Source of the DNA: Lentinus brumalis
Lineage: Eukaryota; Basidiomycota; Agaricomycetes; Polyporales; Polyporaceae
DNA: 64,000 nucleotides
Assembly (NCBI GenBank): GCA_001792895.1
Contig: MARA01000025.1
Coordinates: 248,001 to 312,000 of the forward strand
Reading direction: 5' to 3'
Both the position numbers and the translations under genes were made by a program. The notes below the pieces were generated by a model. That model saw nothing but the letters and a program-made list of their open reading frames with translations, searched no databases and had not been told where the DNA came from. This document shows, in pieces, positions 9,692 through 19,391 of the stretch. Every line of letters begins with the position of its first letter. Position 1 is the first letter of the stretch.

Positions 9692-12466
9692 CTAAAACCC
9701 CCTCTCTAGATCAAGCTTAAGTTTTGACAGGCCCGCGGGACCGCTGCAATGTTCCCATGTACTGCTTACAATGTCAATCATTGACTTTCTGGAGCTCGTC
9801 TTGACACGCGTGAGCATCCAGTCTACATTCATGCGCTTTCTGATACAGGCGAGCCAGGCTCTGGCCACCGCTTTGGGTGGTCTCCAACGCTCGGGGTCAT
9901 TCTCGAGCTGAATGACACGTTCGCAGCGCAGTGTCCATATCAGGTACGCCGACTCGGTCAGCACAATTCTGTATAGTCTGTTCGTGCCTGCCGAGGGGTT
10001 CGTCGTGAGGTTCTCGTTCAGGCTCGAGGCTGGCGCTCCCAGGATAAGCCCGTAGCTCACGTCTGGCAGTTTCAGGCCCGCTCGCTCGAGCATCGTCCAG
10101 GCGAGTCTCCAGATGATTCGCTGTCCAGGAGCATCGCACTCTGTGAGGATGTGCTCCATTGACTCCTCCACACCGCAGGCATCACAGGTGGCACGGTGCT
10201 CGCATTGCGGTATGTTGCGCCAGTATTGTCCAACCCTGTACGCGTCGTGTACTGACTTCCATAGGAAGATCCGGATCTTCCGGCCTAGGTCTTTCGATCG
10301 AAAAGCTCGCCACAGTCGGTCCTCCGAGATGGGGCAGTGCAAGTCCTCGGATACAGCTGCCACTACGCGGAGAGCGTTCCTCTCAGAGGTCATACGATGC
10401 CCTTTGTCTTTAAGGTTGAGTATCCATCGATAGGTCTTAGCTTGCGTGAGCGCGGCTAGTTTTGCACCGATGGGTAGGAACTTACGCAGGTTCGGGGGCA
10501 GAGCTTCGACGCCGGCGGCGTCTGGCATACCGGCGCCCCGTTTCGCGAGCGCGTCAGCTCCTTCGTTCCCCGGCACGCCGTCATGGCCTTTTACCCAGCG
10601 CAGCGTAGTTACCGCAGTGCGCGATCGCAGCCACGCAACAGCTTCCTGGAAGAGGGCTGCGTTCGCCACTCCCAGCCAGCCGCAGTCCTCCCACTGCGGC
10701 AGATTCACGGTGAGTCCGTCCAATGTGTATTTAGAGTCAGTCACGATGTGCAGCGGGGTGTGCTTTGGCACCGCTCCTGCCGCCAGGGTTACGGCATAGA
10801 CCTCCGCTGCTTGGTTGGACTGTGTCTTGCCGGGCACTCTCGCTGATATGTTGTGCTGATGGTCTGGCCCAAACCAGACTCCGCTCCCGGCCGCCGCATC
10901 GGGCATCCCGTTGTCTGTGCAGGAGCCATCGGTATACACTTCAACGTCAGTGTCGGTAAGCCCGAATCTTCTGGGTCCCCGTCTGGTGGGCTCAGTTCTC
11001 TCATCATCTACGCTCCCGAAGATCCGGAAGGCGGCCGTCAACGGGGAGGTCTCGGTGATGGAGGGGTCAAAGGTGAGTCGTTCGTCGGTGTTTCGCGCTG
11101 TAGCATTGCGGTCTTTCCGTCGTTTCGTCAGGGACAGTCCATCGGCGGGCCGATTGGCGTCCGGTCGCCACAGCGGGGTCAATTTCCGGACGAGTTTCTC
11201 CGCTGTTTCCGCGCAGCGGTGCGGATTATCGCACCCATACCGTCCCCGGTCAGAGCTGCACGCCACGCATGCACATGCGGCTTTCGCTCTATGTGCAGGG
11301 TCCCTGGTACGTTGTGTTTGGGCAAGACGCGTCGCATCCAGGACCGTACTAACATTGTGCCGTTCTCGCAGGCACCTGCTCGCGGCGGAGTTCGCCGTCG
11401 AGCGGCCGTCACCTTCGCCCACATGATACCAGATGGGCATCAGCTCCTTGAGCTCCTCGGCTGGGTTCTGGACATCAAGGCGCACGTTGTGTTTGCGGGC
11501 GGCGTTGATCATATTGCGTAGGTCCTCCGGCATTTTGGTCTTCGCGCGGGAGTTCACCTGCCATGTTTGCAGGAAGAGGTTGACTTGCGCGTCTCGATCG
11601 ACGGTCCGCGATGCTGCGGTCAGTGCGCGCGCGATCAGGGCGTCCGCAAAGAAAGTCCACGATGCTCGTGAGTCATCCAGTTTGAGGTACTGACGCAGCC
11701 ACATGATATCGATGGCGTCGTTGCGCACCGCGAGATCAAGAAGGCTAATTCCGCCCTTGCTGACTGGCAGGGCGAGTGTCTCACGGCCAACGCGGGGGTG
11801 TTTGTCGCCTTTGCACACGAAGTCCATCATAGTGTCCGTAAGTCGCTTACAAATCTGCGCTGGCATAGTTTGCGCGGTTGCGAGGAATTGGGTGTGTCCG
11901 CCCACTACCATACCGGCTATGAGCTTCCTTCCGTATAGTGTGGGGTTGCGCTGACCCCATCGTTTCAGGTGTCCTTCAATCTTCATGACAGTCGGTGCCC
12001 ATACGGACTCTACGTCGATGCCGTTCCCTATCCACGCTCCCAGGGACCGCACTGCTTCCCCGTCCGCTAGGATCCTCACATGGAGCGGCAAGGATCGGCC
12101 CAGGATTGAGGGCGACTTCCGATCTATGAGATCTTGTCGGAAACAAGGTGAGCCGACTGGAATGAGCTCCGTCTTCTCTTCATTGAATCGCGCTCGGGCA
12201 GCGAGGCACCAGCCTTCGAGGATACCATCAAGGACGGCATAGTCATCGTGCTCGCTGAGGTATGTGGTTGTGTCGTCTGCGAAGAGACTGGCAATGAGTC
12301 TCTCTGCCTTCCCAGGTACTTCCATCCCAGAGAGGCTCGAAGCACGAAGCGCGGCGGCCAGTGGCTCGATAGCCAGGTCGAAGAGGAGACAAGACAGGGG
12401 ATCGCCCTGCCTTACTCCCCGTATGATGTTAAAGTAAGTACTTGTCATCCGTTTGCGATAACACAA
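9692..12466 (-). CDS. LINE ORF2, C-terminal part: reverse transcriptase catalytic core, RNase H and Zn-binding tail
   Basis: Open for 924 codons on the minus strand and in the frame one base behind the upstream part at 12445-14874. It opens within the reverse transcriptase: RGVRQGDPLS, then the active-site box SLFADDTTTY (FADD in LINEs). The RNase H domain follows at about residues 510-660: EVYTDGSCTDNG, AAEVYAVTLA, IVTDSKYTLDGL and GVPGNEGADALAKRG supply the D-E-D-D pattern. Nearer the end comes a Cys/His cluster, CDACGVEESMEHILTEC, a common tail in fungal LINEs. The stop at 9692 lies about 170 bases before the A tail. The first codon is not an ATG and this part has no start of its own, so it should be read as a continuation of the upstream frame. 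Confidence 0.85.
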   Translation of the reverse strand: MCYRKRMTSTYFNIIRGVRQGDPLSCLLFDLAIEPLAAALRASSLSGMEVPGKAERLIASLFADDTTTYLSEHDDYAVLDGILEGWCLAARARFNEEKTELIPVGSPCFRQDLIDRKSPSILGRSLPLHVRILADGEAVRSLGAWIGNGIDVESVWAPTVMKIEGHLKRWGQRNPTLYGRKLIAGMVVGGHTQFLATAQTMPAQICKRLTDTMMDFVCKGDKHPRVGRETLALPVSKGGISLLDLAVRNDAIDIMWLRQYLKLDDSRASWTFFADALIARALTAASRTVDRDAQVNLFLQTWQVNSRAKTKMPEDLRNMINAARKHNVRLDVQNPAEELKELMPIWYHVGEGDGRSTANSAASRCLRERHNVSTVLDATRLAQTQRTRDPAHRAKAACACVACSSDRGRYGCDNPHRCAETAEKLVRKLTPLWRPDANRPADGLSLTKRRKDRNATARNTDERLTFDPSITETSPLTAAFRIFGSVDDERTEPTRRGPRRFGLTDTDVEVYTDGSCTDNGMPDAAAGSGVWFGPDHQHNISARVPGKTQSNQAAEVYAVTLAAGAVPKHTPLHIVTDSKYTLDGLTVNLPQWEDCGWLGVANAALFQEAVAWLRSRTAVTTLRWVKGHDGVPGNEGADALAKRGAGMPDAAGVEALPPNLRKFLPIGAKLAALTQAKTYRWILNLKDKGHRMTSERNALRVVAAVSEDLHCPISEDRLWRAFRSKDLGRKIRIFLWKSVHDAYRVGQYWRNIPQCEHRATCDACGVEESMEHILTECDAPGQRIIWRLAWTMLERAGLKLPDVSYGLILGAPASSLNENLTTNPSAGTNRLYRIVLTESAYLIWTLRCERVIQLENDPERWRPPKAVARAWLACIRKRMNVDWMLTRVKTSSRKSMIDIVSSTWEHCSGPAGLSKLKLDLERGF

Positions 12467-14874
12467 CTCCTCGAGTTAGTATACAGCGTTCGAACTGTGT
12501 TAATGAAGTTCTCCGGGAGGTTGAAGCGTTCGAGCACTTTCCAGAGGTAAGTATGGTTTATTTTGTCATATGCCTTCTCTTGATCGAGGGCGACTATGAC
12601 GCCGTTGATCTCCTCCGTCGCTGCATAGTCAATGACCAGTTTAGACAGCTTGATATGGTCGAAGATCCTCCTGCCAGGCACGAAGCCAGCTTGGTCTGGA
12701 TGTATGAGATCGGGAGCGACTTTCGCAAGTCTATTCGCGAGCGTTTTCGTCATCAACTTGTAGTCAGCGTTGAGTATGGTGATAGGTCGGTAGTTTTCGA
12801 TCCTTCTAACATCTTTCTTGAGTTTGTAGATAGGGCAGATCCAGCCGTCGGTGAAGCCGGTGTCAGCTGCTACTCCATGGAGCTCTATGTCATTGAAGAC
12901 TGCGCGTAAGACACCGGTAATATCACAGTGGGGTGTGTCTGATCTTTCGCCCTTCTGTTGCCAGCTGAGATATTGTCTCCAGACTTCGGAGGGAATGCCG
13001 TCAAGGCCAGCTGCTTTTCCCAACGCAGACGCTTGAATAGCGACCTCGATTTCCGCAGCGGCAATCCTCCTCGCCATGTCGCCTTTCCGTCGCGTGTCCA
13101 GCTTAGTGGTGAGAGGCTCCAGGGCCCGCACGATATCTGAATCATGCTGCTCGTCGCTATAGGTCGGGTCGTCTTGGAGGCCGTCATAGAAAGCTCTCGC
13201 AATGTCCGCGATCTCCTCTGACTGTGTGGTGTACCGCTCGCCAGGAGGGTTCGGAGTAATGGTGTCCAGTCGCTCCAAGGTGGGGATTACTGCCGCCTTC
13301 CTTGCGGGCGCATTCTGCCTCGTCCAATATTTGCTGATAGTTTCGCCTTTCAGGAAGTCGTTCGCGTTCACTCGGGCTCGCTTGGAGCCGAATCGCGTGA
13401 TTTCAAGCGCAGCGATTCTATCCTGGAGTATGGCCGCGTGGGACTGCTGCTCGGGAGAGACTCCGCTGGGATCGTCTAAGGTGGCGCGTAGGTCTTCGTT
13501 GAGACACTGTATCTGACGGTCTAGTTTGGGTATGCGAGATTTGGCTCGCTTGCGCGCGCAGTCTCGCAGCTTCTCCTTGAAGGCCGACCATATCAGCTGG
13601 GGGTTCTCGTGCACGGTGCGCTCCTTCAGGTCTAGGAGACGCTGTTGTAGCTCCAGACCTTCCGTCTTCATGAGGTCAAGGAAGAGCTTGTCGCTGAGTA
13701 GGGCAGCAGGCAGAGCCCACCGGCCTTTCCCCACATGCGGTTCGTTATAGTTGGCAATTGCGACCATCGGCATTCGGTGGTCTGTCGGTATGCCCGCGCC
13801 TTCAATCTTCCAGTCGCTAGTATAGTTCAGTAGCTCCTGCTTGAGGTATATACGATCGAGGCGAGACTGGCTCCCGGTGCTAGCCTGGAGGTAAGTAAAG
13901 CCTCGTCGCCCTTGGTTCTCCATGCGCCAGCCATCTATGAGCTGTAGTCTAGTTAGCAGCCTAGTAAGCGCAGCGGTTGTATCGTCAGGATCTCGCCGCG
14001 CAGGCAGGCGGTCGAGCGCATGCTCGACTACATTCATGTCTCCCAGCATGATGTCGGGGCTCGGTACACGTCTGGTCGTCAGTTCATCGCTGACACTGTC
14101 CCAGAAGGCCAGGCTTTCCTGCATGTGGTTGGGTGCGTAGATGTTAAGAATGCTGAGTTTCCGACCTCCTGTCCACAGGAGTCGGATAGCTAAGGCTCGT
14201 CCGGGTAGCAGCTTATACACGGAGACGTCTTCAGTGTTGACTAGCCGTTTATTGAGTGCGAAGGCAACTCCGCGCGCGCCCGTTGGGTTGTCGCCATCTG
14301 CATATGCAATCACTCTCATAGTAGCTCCGAAGAGCGTGTTGAGGTCGGATACCCGTTCCTCAGTTAGATGTGTTTCCTGTAGTGCTAGTACAGCGATTTT
14401 CGAGTCTCGGATGACTTGATTAATAGTCATCCATTTGTCCGTGGCCTGGCCAGGTTGCAGTCGCCCGTAGCCTCTCATGTTGAGAGACGCAATGGTGAGT
14501 TTGGATTTGGTATGTAGTTTTGTGCCTCGCGGTCTGCGACGTCCAGCTTCGCCAGTGTCCGACATCCGGGGTACTGCATCGCTTCTGCCTGTGGACCGAA
14601 TGGTCTCAGTGCTGGAGCAATGCACGCGTCCGGGCTGTGTTCTCGCTGTGCGCTGGGTCGTATGCAGGCCGAGGGAGCCACCGATCGGACCCGAGATATC
14701 TGCGACACTGCGCGTGGCTCCAGTTCGCGCATCGTCTCCATCCACGGGTCCATGCAAGGTCCGTGTGCCGACTGAGTTGTCCGTAGTGTTATTTATAATG
14801 TGTGTGTTCGCAGTTGGACGTTCGAGACCATGGTTCAACCAGGCCCATGGCTCTAGACGGATACCCGCCGTCAC
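12445..14874 (-). CDS. LINE ORF2, N-terminal part: apurinic-like endonuclease and start of reverse transcriptase
   Basis: Open from after a TAA near 14909; the first ATG in frame is at about 14565 (MSDTGEAGRRRPRG). The endonuclease/exonuclease/phosphatase fold shows LTIASLNMRGYG (Asn), LALQETHL (Glu), LNIYAPNH, LGDMNVVEHALDRL (Asp/Asn), QSRLDRIYL and PTDHRMPMV (Asp-His). The reverse transcriptase then begins: GKAAGLDGIPSEVWRQYL, ICPIYKLKKDVRRIENYRPI, PDQAGFVPGRRIFDHI and ALDQEKAYDKINH. The frame ends in TGA at 12445, just before the RGVRQGDPLS box in the next frame. No slippery heptamer was found at the switch. One extra G in the GG beside the stop would join the frames, so a small deletion or a sequence error is likelier than programmed frameshifting. 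Confidence 0.85.
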   Translation of the reverse strand: MTAGIRLEPWAWLNHGLERPTANTHIINNTTDNSVGTRTLHGPVDGDDARTGATRSVADISGPIGGSLGLHTTQRTARTQPGRVHCSSTETIRSTGRSDAVPRMSDTGEAGRRRPRGTKLHTKSKLTIASLNMRGYGRLQPGQATDKWMTINQVIRDSKIAVLALQETHLTEERVSDLNTLFGATMRVIAYADGDNPTGARGVAFALNKRLVNTEDVSVYKLLPGRALAIRLLWTGGRKLSILNIYAPNHMQESLAFWDSVSDELTTRRVPSPDIMLGDMNVVEHALDRLPARRDPDDTTAALTRLLTRLQLIDGWRMENQGRRGFTYLQASTGSQSRLDRIYLKQELLNYTSDWKIEGAGIPTDHRMPMVAIANYNEPHVGKGRWALPAALLSDKLFLDLMKTEGLELQQRLLDLKERTVHENPQLIWSAFKEKLRDCARKRAKSRIPKLDRQIQCLNEDLRATLDDPSGVSPEQQSHAAILQDRIAALEITRFGSKRARVNANDFLKGETISKYWTRQNAPARKAAVIPTLERLDTITPNPPGERYTTQSEEIADIARAFYDGLQDDPTYSDEQHDSDIVRALEPLTTKLDTRRKGDMARRIAAAEIEVAIQASALGKAAGLDGIPSEVWRQYLSWQQKGERSDTPHCDITGVLRAVFNDIELHGVAADTGFTDGWICPIYKLKKDVRRIENYRPITILNADYKLMTKTLANRLAKVAPDLIHPDQAGFVPGRRIFDHIKLSKLVIDYAATEEINGVIVALDQEKAYDKINHTYLWKVLERFNLPENFINTVRTLYTNSRSCVIANG

Positions 14875-15213
14875 GGGGAACAGTGCGCGCCGCCGCTGTA
14901 CGACTTAGCGACGGGTTGCTTTGCGTACGCCCGACTTGCTCAATCTAAATAGATTGCCGGTTATAGCTGCTGTTATAGGCTTTCCTGTCTCTCCGCAGAG
15001 AGCAGTATATGTGGGCCAAGCAGTAGTGTGTGGCTGCGTGATTCCCACGGGAGTCGTCCCGCAGGCACAGCTCGGTCTAGACAAGAGAGCAGAGAGGTAA
15101 GTTATACGTTGCAGCCCTACACGGGCATTTTGGGTGGTAGATACATGGGTTCGACACGGTCGACGACTTATTTACATTGTATTCACGCAACATGGTGCTC
15201 AGCCGTATATTCG
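14875..15213 (-). other. LINE inter-ORF spacer
   Basis: Lies between the ORF1 stop (15214) and the open part of ORF2. In-frame stops precede ORF2. No separate gene was seen. Confidence 0.5.
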
Positions 15214-15860
15214 TCAGTAGCCACGGCCACGACCACGGCCTCTGCCGCGTGGTCCACCACGCGCGTTCTCCTCGCTAGAGCGGTTTCGCGAGGAAGAGCT
15301 GGGGCCCGGGGAGGACGGTCCCGGAGGAGGAGGTGGCGGTGGGATGGAGGAGTGCGAGCTGGAGCCCGCCATCGGCCCATTCCAGCCGGGGATGTGTGGG
15401 AACGGGCAGAGATGGGTGGGGTGGTCAGCACTATGGCAGCAGGAGCACAAGGCGATGCGGCGTGCATAGACCGTGCTGTGTTCCCTGTCGCGCCAAGCAT
15501 GAGCCCGGAGCTGGGCGACCCACTGCCGCCAGAGCTCGATAGAGCGCGTTGGGCTGCGCATGAAGACGTTCGCAGATCGGTTTCCATTGTTCATGGTGAG
15601 GATACGGACCCGGAGGGTGTCGATGAGAGCCTGGATCGCTTCGTCGGTGGTGAGATGGGCGAAGCTCGGGTTCCTCTCGACGAGGGTGGCGATGGACTGA
15701 CGGAGCGGTCCGACCAGGTTCCGGCGTACCATACGCTCGAGACTGTCCTGAGTGCCTCCGGTGAGGCTGCCTAGCGTGAGGAGGAGTTGCGGCATATGGA
15801 GGTCGCGGTTGAAAACCCGGTAGGACACTGCTGGCATTGAGACTACTTCGATCTCGAGTA
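15214..15860 (-). pseudogene. LINE ORF1, C-terminal half with CCHC zinc knuckle and Arg/Gly tail
   Basis: The frame is open from about 15871 and the first ATG is at 15837 (MPAVSYRVFNRDLHMPQ). After about 100 residues comes CSCCHSADHPTHLC, a C-x2-C-x4-H-x4-C knuckle as in retroelement nucleic-acid-binding proteins, followed by PFPHIPGWNGP, which I recall from ORF1 proteins of mushroom LINEs. The end is rich in Pro, Ser and finally Gly-Arg repeats. Just upstream (higher coordinates) lies the end of the inserted Plavaka element. The missing N-terminal half is at 22179-24113. After removing the insert and one target copy the two halves differ by one frame, so a further indel has occurred. Confidence 0.7.
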
Positions 15861-15867
15861 GCTGCGC
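15861..15867. repeat. Probable Plavaka target-site duplication, copy 1
   Basis: GCTGCGC. The same seven bases lie at 22179-22185 immediately outside the other inverted repeat. Here four extra bases (CGCG) separate it from the inverted repeat start at 15872. Confidence 0.6.
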
Positions 15868-15871
15868 CGCG

Positions 15872-15896
15872 CATCAGAAGATCCCAGATTTACTGA
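15872..15896 (+). repeat. Plavaka terminal inverted repeat, left
   Basis: Begins CATCAGAAGATCCC and ends GATTTACTGA. It pairs with 22154-22178 with three mismatches, at positions 9, 12 and 15. Confidence 0.8.
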
Positions 15897-16002
15897 CAGC
15901 GCTGAGCGCACTGACCGAAAAAGCGCCAGCACAGCCAGTGCCATCAGTATCGTCAGCACACAGTGAGAGAGCTGGGGCATGATGCGCATAGTTCAATGTA
16001 TG

Positions 16003-19000
16003 CTACACTATAGTCTCGTGTGCATGATAATCAGCAAACCAATTTACATAGTAACCGTTACGGAAGGCATCTAACGAGTGTGAATGATTGAACCCTTTTG
16101 GGATTCTTGTCTGCCCGTACACCGGACTCAGAAGGCACCCCCGTGCGATGGACCCGAGAGGAATAACCCCGCTGACCCGCTGGCCACCATTGGCCTCGGG
16201 CTTGACTATCCACATGCCAGTCACAGAGTCGGGCTCATCTCCATCCACCTCAAACCAGTCTACAAGCGCGCACTCGTGACGATGGTTATCGTACACAAAG
16301 GAGAACAGTGCGCGCACGCGTGCGACAGTCATACCCAGCATCCCTGGTTCATCTGGATTGATCTGCACGAGGACAGTGTCATACCGACCCGGGCCGCCGT
16401 ACCACGACGGCACGCACCGGATATACTCCTGGTGCATCCCACCAACACCAGCGGCCTCGCTTGGAGCATAGAAGACGGCGCACGCTGACCGGTAGAGAGA
16501 GAGGCGGGTGCGAAGCGAGATTTCTGGGCAAACATCCAAAGGAACGTCGACCGCAGGCTCGAGTTCTGGGTACAGGTGGTCGTATAGGTAGCGGCGGAGG
16601 TGTGTGCCCAATTCAGGCTGCTCGAGCTCGACGACGAGCTGTTCAAGACGTCGGGCATAAGCTGAAATCCAGAAGGGATGCGTGAGTACGTGGGCTACAA
16701 AGATATGCAACCCAGGCTTACCCGGGCTCGCCGCTAGACGGATGGATGTCGAGTCAGAGTAAGGCTCCGCGGCCGCGGCCGCATCGGCTTCCTCGCGGTA
16801 GCGTTCATCGATCACTCGGTCTGGATCAGGACCGTCTTCAAGGTCGGCACCGCGGAGTGCATGATGGTAGACCGACCCAGATAGGACACCACGCCGCGCG
16901 AGGTCGACCCGGAGGGCAGCGAGCTGGCTGAGGCGTACAAGTGTCTTGAGGATTTGTCCCAGAGCCTGACGACGATTGGACCGTCGCCAGGGTCGTTTGA
17001 CCGCTGTTATGTGGCGCGACTCGGTGATTGAGGAGCAGAGACCATTAGGAGAGCCGAAAAGCTGAATGGCACGGACATAATGGACCAGGGCATGCTGGCG
17101 CGGAAGGGAGAAGCCGTCAGGACGGACACTGACGTCTTCGAAGATCGGGCGCAGCCGGTGGAACTCTGCAAGGGTAGCCTTCATGTCGCGTAGGTCCAGC
17201 GTGGTATGTGATGATCGTCGAGCTAGGTATGTGAAGTCGAGGAGCGCGGCGATGCAGCGCACCATATCGTCCGGTACGTAACCGACGATAGCCGGAAGGT
17301 AAACCTGCCGTATGGTGAGTATGCATCGAGGGGCATCATCAATCAAGTGAGCATCACCTTCATGACGGCCTTCGTGTCATTCCCTGTCCACTGCTTGAAA
17401 TTGAGGCCATGCGGGAATCGTCGCAAGCCAGGGAACAGCGGTACTGCAGCGATGCTGAGAGGCGAATGACACATCAGTCTCTACAGATTCGGAGTCGTGC
17501 GATACTTGTGTTGAGACATACCGCCGGTCAATGTCGTCTAGTATGCGCTTTGCTTCAGCGGCCGTCTCCGCGTTGTCACAGATGTACTGCTCGACCCACG
17601 CGACGATGTGGTCCTTGAAGGTCCCCTTGATGAGTTGGTGTAGGAGGTCCGGGGTCAGTAATTCGTGGATATCGGCGCGGGGGAAATATTCGGTGAACGG
17701 CTGGACAGACGTGAATGATTAGCAGTCGCCCGATGTTAACGCAATCAAAGCACATACCGTAACATCGCCGACGATGCCGAAGGTCTCCCAAAGGGTTCTG
17801 CGGTCGTAATGATCACACAGGTAACCTGTGAGTGCTCGGAATCGAGGATCTCCCGCGCGCTCTAGCTCCTCAGGCGAGGCCAGACATCTGCGCATGGTTC
17901 GGTAAGCTCAACGCATCCTACAGGCTCATCCAAATGACCTACTTCGGGCACCAGCCCTGTACAACGCCGGACAAGTATACTTGCTCCGGATAGTCCGCGA
18001 TGAAGGGACCCAGCTCGAAGATGGCACGGCGATAGTGCCCATCGGGACAAAGAATGACCTCTGGAACTGTCATTCCTGGACGCAGGGGAGACAGGATATA
18101 GGCAATGGCATGGTGGTAGAGTTGCTTCTTGAACACACGAAAGTCGTCGCTGTCAGCAACGTCGCGTTCACCTGAGATTGTGTCAGTCCACGCAAGGCAT
18201 TTGAGAATATATATTGATACCTTTGGGTATTGCTAGGAAGCCTATCGGGACGACGGCCTCGCGATGCGCACGGCGCATGTCGTTTGTGATGTTGCCTAAG
18301 GACATATAAAGCGGGTGGAATTCCTGATTGCCGGTGGCAACCGAGACCGTTGTCTTGTCAGCCCCAAGGACGACCGGCACGAGCGTGGCACCGAGAGTGT
18401 CCGGAAGCTGAGAAATCTCATCCTGCATGGCGGATGAGCACGGTGACTACTCAGAGGACTTCGAGAGATACGCACCGCCTTCCGACTAGCCCACTGACCC
18501 GACATCAAGTTGCAGATACGATGGGTGGCCTGTCCAGATGGTAGAGTGGTCGTCTCGATGTATGGTGCGGTCTCGAAGCTCCCGTCGAAGTCAGGGCTTG
18601 CAGCAATATTCTTCACAGCCTCAAGAGCGTCGCGGAAGTGTATGACGTACGGCTGTCGCATCCACGATGGCGAGTCCGCGTTGATTGGGCCCGCATAGCG
18701 AAGGGCCACACTCCTCCATTTCGTCTGACCTTGCCTGATCGCATCCAGAGCCTCGAAGAAGTGTTGCGCGTTGTGGAAAATAGAGGGAATGTTCTCCCCG
18801 CCGTGGAGGACGTCCCGCGCCGCGAGGATTTCAAGAAGATGAGCGACGTCTTCCTCGCTCTGTTCTGTCTTCTCATATACGTACTCGACAAACTCGAAGG
18901 TCACCCTGTTTGGAAAGGGGTCGCAACTCTGCGAGTTGTCGCGTGGAGGAGGCGCGGCGTTGGCGGGGAGTGGATGCCCTTCAGCGGTGCAAGGAAGACC

Positions 19001-19193
19001 TGAGGGAGCGATAAAGATCAGATCAATGTTATCGCATGAGACACAATAGTGGTGTACCGCTCATGTGTACGTGGAAGTGTTTCTTCGATTTCGGAGCTTG
19101 AGGTTTGGGATGGCAATGATACCGGGCACGATGGTGCGAAAGTCCGCGCGAGGTTGGAAAGCTGCGCTCGCAGAGAGAGCAAAAGCGAGCCAT
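16003..19193 (-). CDS. Plavaka-type transposase
   Basis: The multi-exon minus-strand gene starts at ATG 19193 (MARFCSLCERSFPTSRGLSH) with a C2H2 zinc finger (C-x2-C...H-x4-H). The next exon reads GLPCTAEGHPLPANAAPPPR. The DDE-type core carries VLGADKTTVSVATGNQEF, SLGNITNDMRRAHREAVVPI and GFLAIPK, then PDGHYRRAIFELGPFIADYP, GVVQGWCPKCLASPEEL, DHYDRRTLWETFGIVGDVTP and LTPDLLHQLIKGTFKDHIV. The last long exon (from about 17346) has YVPDDMVRCIAALLDFTYLA, SLPRQHALVHYVRAIQLFGS and GLCSSITESRHITAVKRPWR. These are recurrent motifs of the Plavaka transposases (recall), sisters of KDZ. The stop at 16003 is 107 bases inside the left inverted repeat. The gene looks intact. Confidence 0.88.
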
Positions 19194-19391
19194 TGTAGAA
19201 GTCGGCAGTGGGCCATGGTGTGGGTGGTTTATGGTCAAGGGCCGAAGGCGCGTTGACCCAAGTCATCGCGCTAGGCGCCCGGCGGAGTTTGCGTCGAAAA
19301 ATGCCACTGAGTCTACTCTGCCTTATACCATCTGTCACAGTGTTAGACTCTCCTCTACGCCATCTGCCAGACTTCCTCAAGAACACCCGCG
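19194..19391. promoter_or_regulatory. Divergent promoter between the two Plavaka-element genes
   Basis: About 200 bases separate the start codons of the transposase (minus) and the second gene (plus). Both must start transcription from this short stretch. CT-rich runs precede the plus-strand ATG at 19392. No specific factor site can be named. Confidence 0.5.

Noticed and set aside
12440..12470. Programmed -1 frameshift in LINE ORF2
   Set aside because: The bases at the switch (GCA AAC GGA TGA) do not form a slippery heptamer and the break is in the middle of the reverse transcriptase, not between proteins.
15183..15774. Plus-strand frame at 15028-15774
   Set aside because: Antisense to the zinc-knuckle half of ORF1, which has the C-x2-C-x4-H-x4-C pattern.
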